Source: Thalassolituus maritimus
Lineage (GTDB): Bacteria; Pseudomonadota; Gammaproteobacteria; Pseudomonadales; Oceanobacteraceae
NCBI RefSeq assembly: GCF_900156675.1
Contig: NZ_FTOH01000002.1
Coordinates: 186,001 to 250,000 of the forward strand
Length of the DNA: 64,000 bases
Reading direction: 5' to 3'
The stretch's first letter is position 1. Every line of letters starts with the position of its first letter. The notes beneath the pieces are model-generated. The model was not told where the DNA came from, made no database searches, and was given only the letters and a program-made list of their open reading frames with translations. The translations under genes and the position numbers were made by a program. Below, piece by piece: positions 20,509 through 28,798 of this stretch.

Positions 20509-22968
20509 GTGACGCCTCGGAGATCGCTTGCCCAGCTGTTACTGAACTGGTCCCTGCTGATGCTAGGGCTGATTACCTGTGGGCTTGGCTATCTGTTACT
20601 GCAGCTCCAACTGGAACAGTTTTCGAGCAACTGGGAACGACGTATCAGCTTCGAGCTGGAAAGTATCGCCAAAAACGTGGAGTACCACGTCAGCCAAAGC
20701 AGTAGCCATGTTGTCGAGAACCAGATCCGGGAGAGTATCGACGATCCATCACTACGTTATCTTGCCGTTCTCTCTGAGGCTGGTGATCGGGTTATCTTCT
20801 CAAGTAATGCCGGCGACCGGCTCCACAACACCAAATACCGATTGAGCAGTCATTCGCTGAATACCGGTGTACAGCAACCTCAGATTGAGCGCTATAAATC
20901 CGAATTCTATGCCTTGTTTCCCGTCAGCCTCAAATATCCGGCATCGCCAGATTCAGTGGCCAGTACAGCCGATCAGGCCGTAAAGAACGATGTCCGCGGG
21001 TGGGTATTTGCGCATTATGATGCACACAACGATTACGACTCCATGCTGCGCTCTCTGGCCAGGAAAACAATTCTGGTTGCCTTGCTCGTGATTATTTTTC
21101 TGGTCGTTCAGAGCCAGATACTTCGCAAATATATTCTGATACCGGTCCAACATCTGGTTCAGCTAACAAGCTCAATCAAGCAGGGTAAGTACGCCAGTAT
21201 TCCCGAGAGCCGCAGCGCAACCGAGATTGCACAACTGGAAGAGGCATTTAACGACCTCAGCGAACACCTGGATGAAACAACCAGCCGGATTGCCCACCAG
21301 CAGGCGCTGAACGATGCTTTCACTGCAGGTTTTCCGGATATCGGCTTACTCGTGACCGCCACTGGGGTAATCAACGGACGCTTTGGCAACCCAGACGGAC
21401 GAATTCAGCGCCTCAATGAAGATCTCACAGGCACGCCTTTTACCGCCTGGCTCAACCTGTCAGCAACCCGAAAAATAGAGGAAGCCCGCAATCAGGCGCT
21501 GGATAAGAAAGAACTTGTGATTACTGAGTTCAATCATGATGACCTCTATCTCGAATCGCGGATGATCCCGCTTGAAGAACACGCAAACATGCAGGACGCT
21601 CTGATCTGGCTGATTCGTGATATTTCAGAAGTAAAACGTAAGCAGGAGCTCATTGAGTACCAGGCTAACTACGATCCGCTTACCGAGCTGGCGAATCGAA
21701 GAATGGCACTGCAGGAGCTGGAGAAGAAAATCGCCTGGTCAGAAGACGATAAGACCTGCGGTAGCGTACTCTTCATCGATCTTGATCACTTCAAAAATAT
21801 CAACGACTCATTAGGGCACCCGATCGGTGATCGCCTGCTGATCGAAGCGTCACACCGGCTAAAGGCCACCGTAAACGAAGGGGACCTGATCGCTCGCCTG
21901 GGGGGCGATGAATTTCTGATTATTCCTGATGAAGTTTTCAGCGCACCTGAGCTTGCCGAAGAAAGCGCGGTTGAGCTGGGTACCGCAGTACTGGATGCTA
22001 TCCGTAAGCCATTCTGTATCGATATCAATAAATTCCACATGACTGCCAGTATCGGTATTTCAATTTTCCCATCGACGGACTGCGGGGCAAACGATCTGAT
22101 ACGCCAGGCGGATACAGCTATGTACTGGGCGAAACATCAGGGTCGCTCACAACTCTGCCTGTACAACCACAGAATGCAGGAAGAGACTCGCGAACGACTG
22201 CACCTGTTTAATGATCTCTATCAGGCCATCCGCGATAACGGCTTCACTCTGGTGTACCAGCCGCAGCACAACGCCGAAGGTGACGTCACCGGAGCGGAAG
22301 CACTGTGTCGCTGGGTTAACAATGGTCACTCCGTTTATCCCGATGTATTCATTGCCGCCGCTGAAGAAACGAATCTGATTCTGCCGCTGGGAGATTGGGT
22401 TCTTACCCATGCCTGCCAGACATTACGCCAGTGGATCAGAAATAAATCCTTGCCGCCAAGCTTCAGACGTCTGGCAGTAAATATCAGTCCCGCCCAGTTC
22501 ATGGACCCGGACTTCGAAGCCAAGCTCGATAAAACCATGAAGAGTTGTGACATCGACAGCAGCGTACTGGAGCTGGAGCTGACTGAAAGCCTGTTTATGG
22601 GCGATAAAGATCTCATCCGTGACAAGATGCAACGCCTTAGCAACAAGGGCTACACCTTTGCACTGGATGACTTTGGCACAGGCTATTCGTCTCTCAGCTA
22701 CTTGCAGAAACTTCCGATCGATAAACTCAAGATCGACCGGGCCTTCGTGATGGACATCAATCCGGATAATGAACCCGCCAGTATTGTTGACGCGATTATC
22801 CAGCTTGGACAGAACCTGAATATGGATATTATCGCCGAAGGTGTCGAGACCGATCAGCAACAGGTCTATTTAAAAGATCATGGTTGCCGCAGTTATCAGG
22901 GCTATTTGTTCAGCCGCCCACTGCGCGAAGATATGTTCGTCAGCTACATACACAAACGCCCAGTCTGA
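20509..22968 (+). CDS. Membrane-bound GGDEF/EAL dual-domain cyclic-di-GMP protein
   Basis: An 819-residue protein: transmembrane helix at about 10-30, extracytoplasmic sensor, second helix about 185-205, HAMP-like region to about 265, PAS-like segment about 275-385, GGDEF domain with intact GGDEF at 465-469, and EAL domain with the EAL residues at 597-599 and intact DDFGTGYSSLSYL and KIDRAFV motifs. Both activities, c-di-GMP synthesis and hydrolysis, are therefore possible. The inhibitory RxxD site before GGDEF reads NEGD, so product inhibition is probably absent. GTG 20509 with an upstream AGGGGG is the only start that keeps the first helix. Monocistronic by spacing. Confidence 0.93.
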   Translation: MTPRRSLAQLLLNWSLLMLGLITCGLGYLLLQLQLEQFSSNWERRISFELESIAKNVEYHVSQSSSHVVENQIRESIDDPSLRYLAVLSEAGDRVIFSSNAGDRLHNTKYRLSSHSLNTGVQQPQIERYKSEFYALFPVSLKYPASPDSVASTADQAVKNDVRGWVFAHYDAHNDYDSMLRSLARKTILVALLVIIFLVVQSQILRKYILIPVQHLVQLTSSIKQGKYASIPESRSATEIAQLEEAFNDLSEHLDETTSRIAHQQALNDAFTAGFPDIGLLVTATGVINGRFGNPDGRIQRLNEDLTGTPFTAWLNLSATRKIEEARNQALDKKELVITEFNHDDLYLESRMIPLEEHANMQDALIWLIRDISEVKRKQELIEYQANYDPLTELANRRMALQELEKKIAWSEDDKTCGSVLFIDLDHFKNINDSLGHPIGDRLLIEASHRLKATVNEGDLIARLGGDEFLIIPDEVFSAPELAEESAVELGTAVLDAIRKPFCIDINKFHMTASIGISIFPSTDCGANDLIRQADTAMYWAKHQGRSQLCLYNHRMQEETRERLHLFNDLYQAIRDNGFTLVYQPQHNAEGDVTGAEALCRWVNNGHSVYPDVFIAAAEETNLILPLGDWVLTHACQTLRQWIRNKSLPPSFRRLAVNISPAQFMDPDFEAKLDKTMKSCDIDSSVLELELTESLFMGDKDLIRDKMQRLSNKGYTFALDDFGTGYSSLSYLQKLPIDKLKIDRAFVMDINPDNEPASIVDAIIQLGQNLNMDIIAEGVETDQQQVYLKDHGCRSYQGYLFSRPLREDMFVSYIHKRPV

Positions 22969-23002
22969 TATCTGGCACCAGAGTTGCTCCTCCCCCCTTA
23001 GC

Positions 23003-23016
23003 TCCCGAAAACGGGA
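23003..23016. terminator. Weak hairpin after GGDEF/EAL gene
   Basis: TCCCG-AAAA-CGGGA forms a five-pair stem with a tetraloop 34 nt after the stop. No T-run follows, so terminator function is uncertain. Confidence 0.3.
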
Positions 23017-23089
23017 TCTTAATCAATGATTTTGCACCGAAAAGGCTCACGAGGAGCCCGCGTGCTTTCTGAACAGACAGGGGATAACG

Positions 23090-23530
23090 ATGGATAAGGC
23101 AACAATGACTGAGGCGATTATCGCCCGTAAAATTGAGAAAGAGCTGACATGGGAGCAGATGGGTTCTGACCTGGGAATGTCTCCCGTCTGGTTAACCTCT
23201 GCCTGTCTGGGTATGAACAGCGCCCCTGCAGAAAAAGCGGCAGCCATCGCTGAATACCTCGGTTTTGATCAAAGTATGGCCACCGCGCTGGAAGCCTACC
23301 CGACCAAGATATGGGACCAGGCTGTCCCTACCGACCCTCTGATTTACCGACTCTACGAAATTGTTGGCGTGTACGGTGACACACTGAAAGAAGTGATTCA
23401 GGAGAAGTTTGGCGATGGCATTATGAGTGCGATCGACTTCTCGATGGAAGTCGACAAGATTGAGGACCCGAAAGGTGATCGGGTCCTTCTTACCCTCAAT
23501 GGTAAATTTCTACCATACAAGAGCTGGTAA
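23090..23530 (+). CDS. cynS: Cyanate hydratase (cyanase)
   Basis: CynS converts cyanate and bicarbonate to ammonia and CO2 (via carbamate), allowing detoxification of cyanate or its use as nitrogen. The 146-residue protein has the helix-turn-helix-like N-terminal domain and the C-terminal catalytic domain with Arg87 and Glu90 (PLIYRLYE) and Ser113 (IMSAIDF), matching the Arg-Glu-Ser triad of E. coli CynS. No cynT carbonic anhydrase, cynX or cynR lies beside it, so it is a solitary cyanase. ATG 23090 is preceded by GGGGA. Confidence 0.96.
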   Translation: MDKATMTEAIIARKIEKELTWEQMGSDLGMSPVWLTSACLGMNSAPAEKAAAIAEYLGFDQSMATALEAYPTKIWDQAVPTDPLIYRLYEIVGVYGDTLKEVIQEKFGDGIMSAIDFSMEVDKIEDPKGDRVLLTLNGKFLPYKSW

Positions 23531-23541
23531 CGGCACTCTTG

Positions 23542-24990
23542 CTAGCTGCCTGAGCCGCGCAGTACAGCGCTCAGGTTGCGACTCAGTTCCTGTCGTTTAA
23601 CTTTGCCCATCGCATTACGCGGGATTTCTTTGAGCTGGAAATACTCCGTCGGGACGAGAGTCGCATCAAGCCGCGCCTTCAGAAACTCTGCAATCTCTGA
23701 CACCGGAATAGTGCTCTCAGCGGTATAAGCCAGCGCAAGCTTCTCCGAGTTATCTGCACGTTCAACCTGACATGCTGCAACATCAGTCAGAGTCGGCATC
23801 TGCTCTGCCACTGTCTCGATATCGACCGGATTAATCTTAACGCCACCGAGGTTCACAACCTCCGACTCACGCCCGGTAAGGCAGAGAGCTCCATCACGGA
23901 ATACACCCCGGTCCCCCGGATAGAACCACCCATCACGGAACTCATTGTTATCCGGGCTACCTTTCATGTAACCGCTTACCATCCCCGAACTGCGTATCCG
24001 AACAATACCTTCGGTTCCATCAGGTACCGGGCTGCCCTGATCGTCAATGACTTCCGCTGACGCGCCCGGCTGAACAATCGCTGTTTTCCAGACCAGTTCC
24101 GGCCTGGTCACCTGAACCATGCCAACCGCACCGACTTCGGTAGAGCCATAAACATTGAAGATACGCGCCTGAGGACATACCTGTTTAATTCGGCGGATCA
24201 TCCCCGGTGACAAAGCACTACCCGCCAGACGAATCTCGCGGACACCATTCAGGTCAGCGGCTGACAGCGCATTTGAGTTCACAAGGCGGAAAAGTGCCGT
24301 AGAGGAACTTAATATAGAGGTGACATAAAAAGTACGGATCGCTTTGGCAAACGCTTCGGCGCTCGCAGGCAGGAGCACTACCTTGCCCGCCTGTATTGTC
24401 TGCAATGACCCCATGAAGCCACCAATGCTGGAGTGCCCCATCAGATTGAGATCATGCCCCGTCGCACTTCCCCAGACCAGATGATTACGATAGAGACGCT
24501 GCTCTATCATTGCCGGCGTCAGCCCTACTGCTTTCGGCTTTCCGGTGGTGCCACTGGTCAGAATAATGCGACAGATATCCTCCGCAGAGGAATAGTCCTG
24601 CATCGGCTCCAGCCCCGGCATGTTACGAGCTTCATTAAACCACTCCTGACTCAGGGCAATATTGCGGATTCCGGCTATTTCACTCTCAGGCTGCAACGAT
24701 ATAACAAAATCAAATCCAGGCTGCTCTGGAATCTCAGCGCCCTGAATCCCAAGACAACTGACCGCGGCACGATGAAACAGCGCCATAGTTGCAATAAATG
24801 CCAGATTCTCCGGGAGCAGCAGATACACGCGATGACCAGAGCCAATTCCGGCCCCCGCCAACTTTTCTGATACCTGCACAACGGTTTTATGCAGTTGTGC
24901 ATAATTCAGTGTCGACTGACCATCATAAAACGCCGGATAATCAGGAGTTACCATGGCCCGGAAGGCTAAAGGTTCAAATGGGTTATGCAT
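23542..24990 (-). CDS. Class I adenylate-forming enzyme (AMP-dependent acyl-CoA synthetase/ligase-like)
   Basis: A 482-residue protein of the ANL superfamily. The P-loop ILTSGTTGKPKAV, the NVYGSTEVGAVG motif (A5), FYPGDRGVF (A7), and the terminal NAMGKVKRQEL with the catalytic Lys are all present, so adenylation should work. Substrate specificity cannot be read; no carrier-protein or condensation domain is fused. ATG 24990 lies 14 nt after the stop of the upstream outer-membrane gene. The frame extends to 25083, but that part overlaps that gene. It may activate a fatty acid or aryl acid, inference only. Confidence 0.88.
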   Translation of the reverse strand: MHNPFEPLAFRAMVTPDYPAFYDGQSTLNYAQLHKTVVQVSEKLAGAGIGSGHRVYLLLPENLAFIATMALFHRAAVSCLGIQGAEIPEQPGFDFVISLQPESEIAGIRNIALSQEWFNEARNMPGLEPMQDYSSAEDICRIILTSGTTGKPKAVGLTPAMIEQRLYRNHLVWGSATGHDLNLMGHSSIGGFMGSLQTIQAGKVVLLPASAEAFAKAIRTFYVTSILSSSTALFRLVNSNALSAADLNGVREIRLAGSALSPGMIRRIKQVCPQARIFNVYGSTEVGAVGMVQVTRPELVWKTAIVQPGASAEVIDDQGSPVPDGTEGIVRIRSSGMVSGYMKGSPDNNEFRDGWFYPGDRGVFRDGALCLTGRESEVVNLGGVKINPVDIETVAEQMPTLTDVAACQVERADNSEKLALAYTAESTIPVSEIAEFLKARLDATLVPTEYFQLKEIPRNAMGKVKRQELSRNLSAVLRGSGS

Positions 24991-25003
24991 GTAACTACTC
25001 TGT

Positions 25004-25606
25004 TTAAAAAAGCTGCTGTATACCGAAGGATACACTGGTGATAGTGGCATTGGCAGCACTGACCGACTCGCCCGGCTCGTCATCAGGCGCGTCCCACCTC
25101 AGATAGCGATAACGGAAGGTAGCGACAAGTTCTGTCGTCTGAGTCAGGTTACCCACCACCGCAAGACCAGCGTTCAGACTGCGCGCGCCATTGTCAGCAC
25201 CTTCCTCGTCCAGTACCGACGTCTCACCATAGTATCTGTGATAGCCGACCCCAAGGATTAAATAGGGCCGCAATCGTGAGGCGGGGGCTCCATCCAGAGC
25301 ATAGGGTAACCAGACATCGCCATCGAGGCCGACAATATTCGCACCTTCCCGATCGGCTCTCATGCGCGTCCAACTGATTTCAAATCGCGCATTCATAGGC
25401 CCGGTACCACCGACCGTTAACCTCGGATAAGTGGACGACCACGCACCGGTATCAAGAAGATTCTGATCAATTGTCGCCGTTTCATAGGCAGCCCCAAGAT
25501 GCCAGGACCCATTGCCTGAATAGTCGGCAGCATGAGAGGGCGTGCTGACTAATAGCACACCTGCCACGGCGGAACACACCAATCTAATTATAGAAATGCC
25601 ACTCAT
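25004..25606 (-). CDS. Putative outer-membrane beta-barrel protein
   Basis: A 200-residue precursor with a signal peptide ending near VSTPSHA, then alternating amphipathic strands with Gly/Tyr/Arg-rich turns and a C-terminal ...FGIQQLF, the Phe-terminated beta-signal used by the BAM complex. No recognised specific family. Encoded immediately upstream of the adenylate-forming enzyme, so the two are probably co-transcribed; a shared role in lipid or small-molecule handling is speculation. Confidence 0.7.
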   Translation of the reverse strand: MSGISIIRLVCSAVAGVLLVSTPSHAADYSGNGSWHLGAAYETATIDQNLLDTGAWSSTYPRLTVGGTGPMNARFEISWTRMRADREGANIVGLDGDVWLPYALDGAPASRLRPYLILGVGYHRYYGETSVLDEEGADNGARSLNAGLAVVGNLTQTTELVATFRYRYLRWDAPDDEPGESVSAANATITSVSFGIQQLF

Positions 25607-25626
25607 GCTGTCATGGTATCAAACAA

Positions 25627-25664
25627 GCAAAAAAAAGGTGGAGCCATGCTCCACCTTCTTTTTA
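25627..25664 (-). terminator. Bidirectional rho-independent terminator
   Basis: AAGGTGGAGC (25635-25644) pairs perfectly with 25648-25657 around a 3-nt loop. A-rich sequence precedes and T-rich sequence follows, giving a U-tract on both strands. It ends transcription of the lipoprotein gene (stop at 25684) and insulates the barrel gene starting at 25606. Confidence 0.88.
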
Positions 25665-25683
25665 AAACGGCAGGATCAGTCTG

Positions 25684-26544
25684 TTACAGGCCGAGTGCCA
25701 GCAGTTCAATCTGCGCCGCAGCACCGTACAGAGCACCCGCTTCTGTTTTCAGGGTCTCTGGTGGAATCAGACCAGGCCAGTGCGGCTTAACATCGGCGAG
25801 AATGGCAAGAGTAGCTGCTTTCGCGTCGGTTACCGCTGACTCATCGGACTCAATGCCTTCAACCAAGTCGGTGGCAATCGTAGTGAAACCAAATGCGTCC
25901 TGATACTCGTGTGCATTTTCCATTTTGCCGTCCACCACTGCGATAGCGTACTCATCCGCCGCAGTACGCAGAAGCTGTACAACCAGCTTCAGTTTCTCTG
26001 CCGGTGTCGCACTGGTTTCAGAAACGGCCATAGCGTTGGTGTCGATAGCGGCAAGCAGGGTATCCAGCGCAGTCTGTACAGCTTCTACACCTTTTTCCTC
26101 ATTAACCGCATCGGATACGGCAGTCAGCTCTTTCGCGAAGCCAGCGGTACCACGTGCTTCTAAAGCAGGAACCAGATCAGCGTACAACTCGCTTTCTGGG
26201 TGCTTCATGTGTGTTTTAGCGTGCTCGATATGGCCAGCCTTGTAGAGCTCGGCGCCGACATACAGGTGACCCTTAATCAGGCTGAGGTGAGTCAGATAAG
26301 CAAGATCATCAGACGTCAGCTCTGTTGCTGCTGCGCCTTCGCCCTCACCTTCACCGGCAGAGATCACTTCGCCTTCACCCTCGCCTTCACCAGCAAGTGC
26401 AACGGCATCAACGGAGGTCTCAATCGGCGCAACCGCCGCTTCGCCTTCGTTTTCTTCTTCGGTACAAGCACTCAAGCTCATGCCTGCTGCGCCGGCCAGG
26501 CCGATCACACTGATGCTTTTCCACAGTTTGTTGCGCTTACCCAT
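25684..26544 (-). CDS. Lipoprotein with Gly-Glu repeats, function unknown
   Basis: A 286-residue precursor. The signal peptide ends in LSAC with lipobox Cys27, so it is lipid-anchored. Next is an acidic low-complexity stretch (about residues 50-72) with two runs of alternating Gly-Glu separated by VISA. From about residue 78 it is alpha-helical, with a His-rich segment (THLSLIKGHLYVG, GHIEHAKTHMKHPE) that could bind a metal or heme. GGAG precedes ATG 26544. It is divergent from the PiuC-like gene and near the ferric-iron transporter, hinting at an iron-related role, but no family was recognised. Confidence 0.75.
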   Translation of the reverse strand: MGKRNKLWKSISVIGLAGAAGMSLSACTEEENEGEAAVAPIETSVDAVALAGEGEGEGEVISAGEGEGEGAAATELTSDDLAYLTHLSLIKGHLYVGAELYKAGHIEHAKTHMKHPESELYADLVPALEARGTAGFAKELTAVSDAVNEEKGVEAVQTALDTLLAAIDTNAMAVSETSATPAEKLKLVVQLLRTAADEYAIAVVDGKMENAHEYQDAFGFTTIATDLVEGIESDESAVTDAKAATLAILADVKPHWPGLIPPETLKTEAGALYGAAAQIELLALGL

Positions 26545-26585
26545 TACTCAGGTCTCCTGAAAATTCGTTTTGCGGATACATCTTT

Positions 26586-26604
26586 ATGCTACTATCAATA
26601 GCAT
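26586..26604. promoter_or_regulatory. Inverted repeat in the lipoprotein/piuC divergent gap
   Basis: ATGCTA (26586-26591) and TAGCAT (26599-26604) form a 6-bp inverted repeat with a 7-nt spacer inside the 87-bp divergent intergenic region. A shared operator is possible. It does not match the Fur consensus well. Confidence 0.3.
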
Positions 26605-26631
26605 ATACGATCAGTTCTCATTTTCGATACC

Positions 26632-27291
26632 ATGACAATTCTCGTAGATAATCTGTTGGATGTCCACTCTGTAACTGCGGTTCTGAACAGCCTCAGCGAC
26701 GACCTGTTTGTGGATGGTAAAAAAACAGCAGGCAAGACTGCCCGCGCCGTAAAAAAGAACCTTCAGGCCGACCCTAAGTCGCCCAAAATCATTGCGGCAA
26801 CAAAGCTCGTTGAACAAGCGCTGCGTAAGCATCCGATGGTCACCAACTCGGCGTTTCCAGATAAACTCAGCAACATCATTATCAGTCGCTATGATGAGGG
26901 CATGACTTACGGTTCTCATGTCGACAACGCGTTTATTCACGCAACCAGAACGGATTTGTCGTTCACCTTGTTTCTGTCCGACCCTGATACCTACGATGGC
27001 GGCGAACTGATCCTGCAGAAGCACGATGGGGACGACGTGATTAAATTGCCCCAAGGGTCGGTTTACATTTATCCGACTCGCGAACTGCACTATGTCGCCC
27101 CCGTCACCCGCGGCGTCCGATACGCAGCCGTTGGTTGGATTCAGAGCCAGGTTCGCTCTGAAGAGCATCGCGGCACGCTGTTTGATCTGTACCTGGCGCT
27201 GCAACAGATGGCAGACACGGAAGAAAATAGACAGGCGCGGCTGCATATTTTAAAAGCCAGAAGCAACCTGATGAGAATGTGGGCTGAATAA
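26632..27291 (+). CDS. PKHD-type Fe(II)/2-oxoglutarate dioxygenase (PiuC/YbiX family)
   Basis: A 219-residue cytosolic enzyme of the prolyl-4-hydroxylase superfamily. The iron facial triad is visible as His96-x-Asp98 (GSHVDNAF) and His153 (ELHYVAP), with Arg163 (TRGVRYAAVGW) positioned for 2-oxoglutarate. Family members are commonly encoded beside TonB receptors and iron-regulated genes, and their natural substrate is not settled. Here no TonB receptor is adjacent. Downstream, only 9 nt after the stop, lies the target duplication of an ISL3 element that has separated this gene from whatever originally followed. Confidence 0.9.
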   Translation: MTILVDNLLDVHSVTAVLNSLSDDLFVDGKKTAGKTARAVKKNLQADPKSPKIIAATKLVEQALRKHPMVTNSAFPDKLSNIIISRYDEGMTYGSHVDNAFIHATRTDLSFTLFLSDPDTYDGGELILQKHDGDDVIKLPQGSVYIYPTRELHYVAPVTRGVRYAAVGWIQSQVRSEEHRGTLFDLYLALQQMADTEENRQARLHILKARSNLMRMWAE

Positions 27292-27300
27292 TGTGAACTG

Positions 27301-27308
27301 AATAAAGC
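27301..27308. repeat. 8-bp target-site duplication, left copy
   Basis: AATAAAGC directly abuts the left inverted repeat of the ISL3 element and is identical to 30670-30677. Eight-bp duplications are the norm for ISL3 transposition. Confidence 0.93.
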
Positions 27309-27332
27309 GGGTAAGCGGATTAAATGGTTGAT
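27309..27332 (+). repeat. Left terminal inverted repeat (IRL) of ISL3 element
   Basis: Begins GGGTAAGCGGATT and matches the reverse complement of 30646-30669 at 21 of 24 positions; mismatches fall at positions 6, 7 and 14. Confidence 0.93.
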
Positions 27333-27395
27333 CTTACCTTTGCATGAGAGTGAGACAGACCGGCATCTCATCGGATTATCTGGTTGATGCTTCAC

Positions 27396-27803
27396 CTACT
27401 GCTGGTGTATGTTTCCTTCGCTAATTCCAGCAAGAACCCCACACGCCTCAACTTCCCGGTCATCGTTGCAACTCGCTCTCAGTGAAACGAGTTGTTTCTC
27501 AAGCGCTTGCAGAGCGGTTATCTGCGACCGCACATGAGAGATGTGATCATCGAGCAAGGTGTTGACGGCGGTACAAGGCTGATGAGGGTCGTCCTGATAG
27601 CTCTGTAGTTCGTGAATCTCAGCCAGTGACAGGCCCAGGATTCTGCAGCGACGGATGAAGGCCAGCCCCTCACCATGCTTCTCGGTATAGACACGGTAAC
27701 CGTTGTCCTGCCGATCAGGCGGCGGCAACAAGCCCTGCTGTTCATAGAAGCGGATCGTCTGTGTTTCGACCCCTACCAACTGCGCCAACTGACCAATGCG
27801 CAT
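27396..27803 (-). CDS. MerR-family heavy-metal-responsive regulator (CadR/PbrR type)
   Basis: A 135-residue regulator. The winged helix-turn-helix (MRIGQLAQLVGVETQTIRFYEQQGLL) is followed by a dimerisation coiled-coil and a metal-binding tail with Cys in QPCTAVNTLL, ASCNDD and EACGVLAG, the three-Cys pattern of Cd(II)/Pb(II) sensors. ATG 27803 has a near-perfect GGAGGAGG site; the longer frame to 27818 lacks one. It is divergent from the exporter gene, whose promoter has the 19-bp spacer that MerR proteins untwist. Carried inside the ISL3 element. Confidence 0.9.
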   Translation of the reverse strand: MRIGQLAQLVGVETQTIRFYEQQGLLPPPDRQDNGYRVYTEKHGEGLAFIRRCRILGLSLAEIHELQSYQDDPHQPCTAVNTLLDDHISHVRSQITALQALEKQLVSLRASCNDDREVEACGVLAGISEGNIHQQ

Positions 27804-27834
27804 CAGCCTCCTCCCCAACGGATTCTTTACTCTA

Positions 27835-27865
27835 TTGACCTTATAGTAGCTTTATAGTTTTAAAT
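27835..27865 (+). promoter_or_regulatory. MerR-type promoter/operator with 19-bp spacer
   Basis: TTGACC (27835-27840) and TTAAAT (27860-27865) are separated by 19 bp instead of 17. The spacer contains an imperfect dyad of the form TTATAGT..TTTATAG resembling CadR/PbrR operators. This architecture is the signature of MerR-activated promoters and should drive the exporter-lspA genes upon metal binding by the adjacent regulator. Confidence 0.8.
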
Positions 27866-27898
27866 GGTACCACAACATTGTTCAAGTGGAGTCGTATC

Positions 27899-28795
27899 AT
27901 GAGCAAACCCTGTGGTGGCGCCTGTGGCGGTGATGCAACGTCCGCAGCGGATACCGATATACAGGCCTCCTCCGAGGCGCCAGGGAGATGGGTCAGTGTT
28001 TATGCCGTGCCGAAGATGGACTGTCCATCAGAAGAACGAATGATTCGCCTAGCCCTGAACGGCTTTGAGGAGATTCGGGCGCTGTCCTTCGACTTGTCGA
28101 ACCGCCGGCTGAAGGTCGTGCATGACGGCGAGGTCGAGCCCGTCACCTCGAAACTGAAGACCTTGGGGCTAGGCGCCTCGCTTCAGGAAACCGTCGCTGC
28201 AAATCCGGAGACCATCAAGGCCGCCGAGTTTTCGGCAGCTTCTGCTAAGCAAGAATCCGGGACCCTGCGCTGGTTGCTCGGCATCAATGCACTTCTGTTC
28301 GTGGTGGAAATGACTGCCGGTCTGATCGCCCGGTCCACCGGCCTGATTGGAGAATCCCTGGACAATTTTGCCGATGCGGCGGTGTACGGGCTTGCCCTTT
28401 ATGCGGTTGGACATAGCGTGAAAATGCAGGTACGTGCCGCGCATCTTGCTGGTGTACTGCAACTGATCTTGGCTGTGGGCGTGCTCGTAGAGGTGGTGAG
28501 ACGCTTTGTATTCGGTAGTGAGCCTGAATCGCTGGTGATGATGGCTATCGCATTCGTCGCATTGATTGCCAATACCAGTTGTCTGCTGCTCATATCCAAA
28601 CATCGGGAAGGCGGGGCGCACATGAAGGCAAGCTGGATATTCTCGGCCAACGACGTGGTGATCAACCTGGGGGTCATCACCGCCGGCGCCCTGGTCGCGT
28701 GGACCGGTTCCAATTATCCGGATCTGATTATCGGCACCATCGCGGGGGGCATTGTACTTAACGGTGCCAGACGCATTTTGGCGTTGAAGGGTTAA
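27899..28795 (+). CDS. Cation diffusion facilitator-type metal exporter with N-terminal HMA-like domain
   Basis: A 298-residue protein. Residues 1-15 are Cys/Gly-rich (MSKPCGGACGG), followed by a ferredoxin-like heavy-metal-associated segment with the atypical MDCPSEE motif in place of GMTCxxC. After that come about six transmembrane helices with the CDF metal-site motif GESLDNFADAAVYG (Asp residues) in helix 2 and ANDVVINLGV in helix 5. It should export divalent cations such as Cd, Zn or Pb across the inner membrane. ATG 27899 follows AAGTGGAG. The regulator and lspA flank it, the usual passenger set of ISPpu12-like elements. Confidence 0.9.
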   Translation: MSKPCGGACGGDATSAADTDIQASSEAPGRWVSVYAVPKMDCPSEERMIRLALNGFEEIRALSFDLSNRRLKVVHDGEVEPVTSKLKTLGLGASLQETVAANPETIKAAEFSAASAKQESGTLRWLLGINALLFVVEMTAGLIARSTGLIGESLDNFADAAVYGLALYAVGHSVKMQVRAAHLAGVLQLILAVGVLVEVVRRFVFGSEPESLVMMAIAFVALIANTSCLLLISKHREGGAHMKASWIFSANDVVINLGVITAGALVAWTGSNYPDLIIGTIAGGIVLNGARRILALKG

Positions 28796-28798
28796 ATA

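Noticed and set aside
26608-26626. Fur box upstream of the PiuC-like gene
   Set aside because: The GAAAATGAGAAC half-site on the minus strand is suggestive, but the other half does not match the 19-bp consensus (about 10 of 19).
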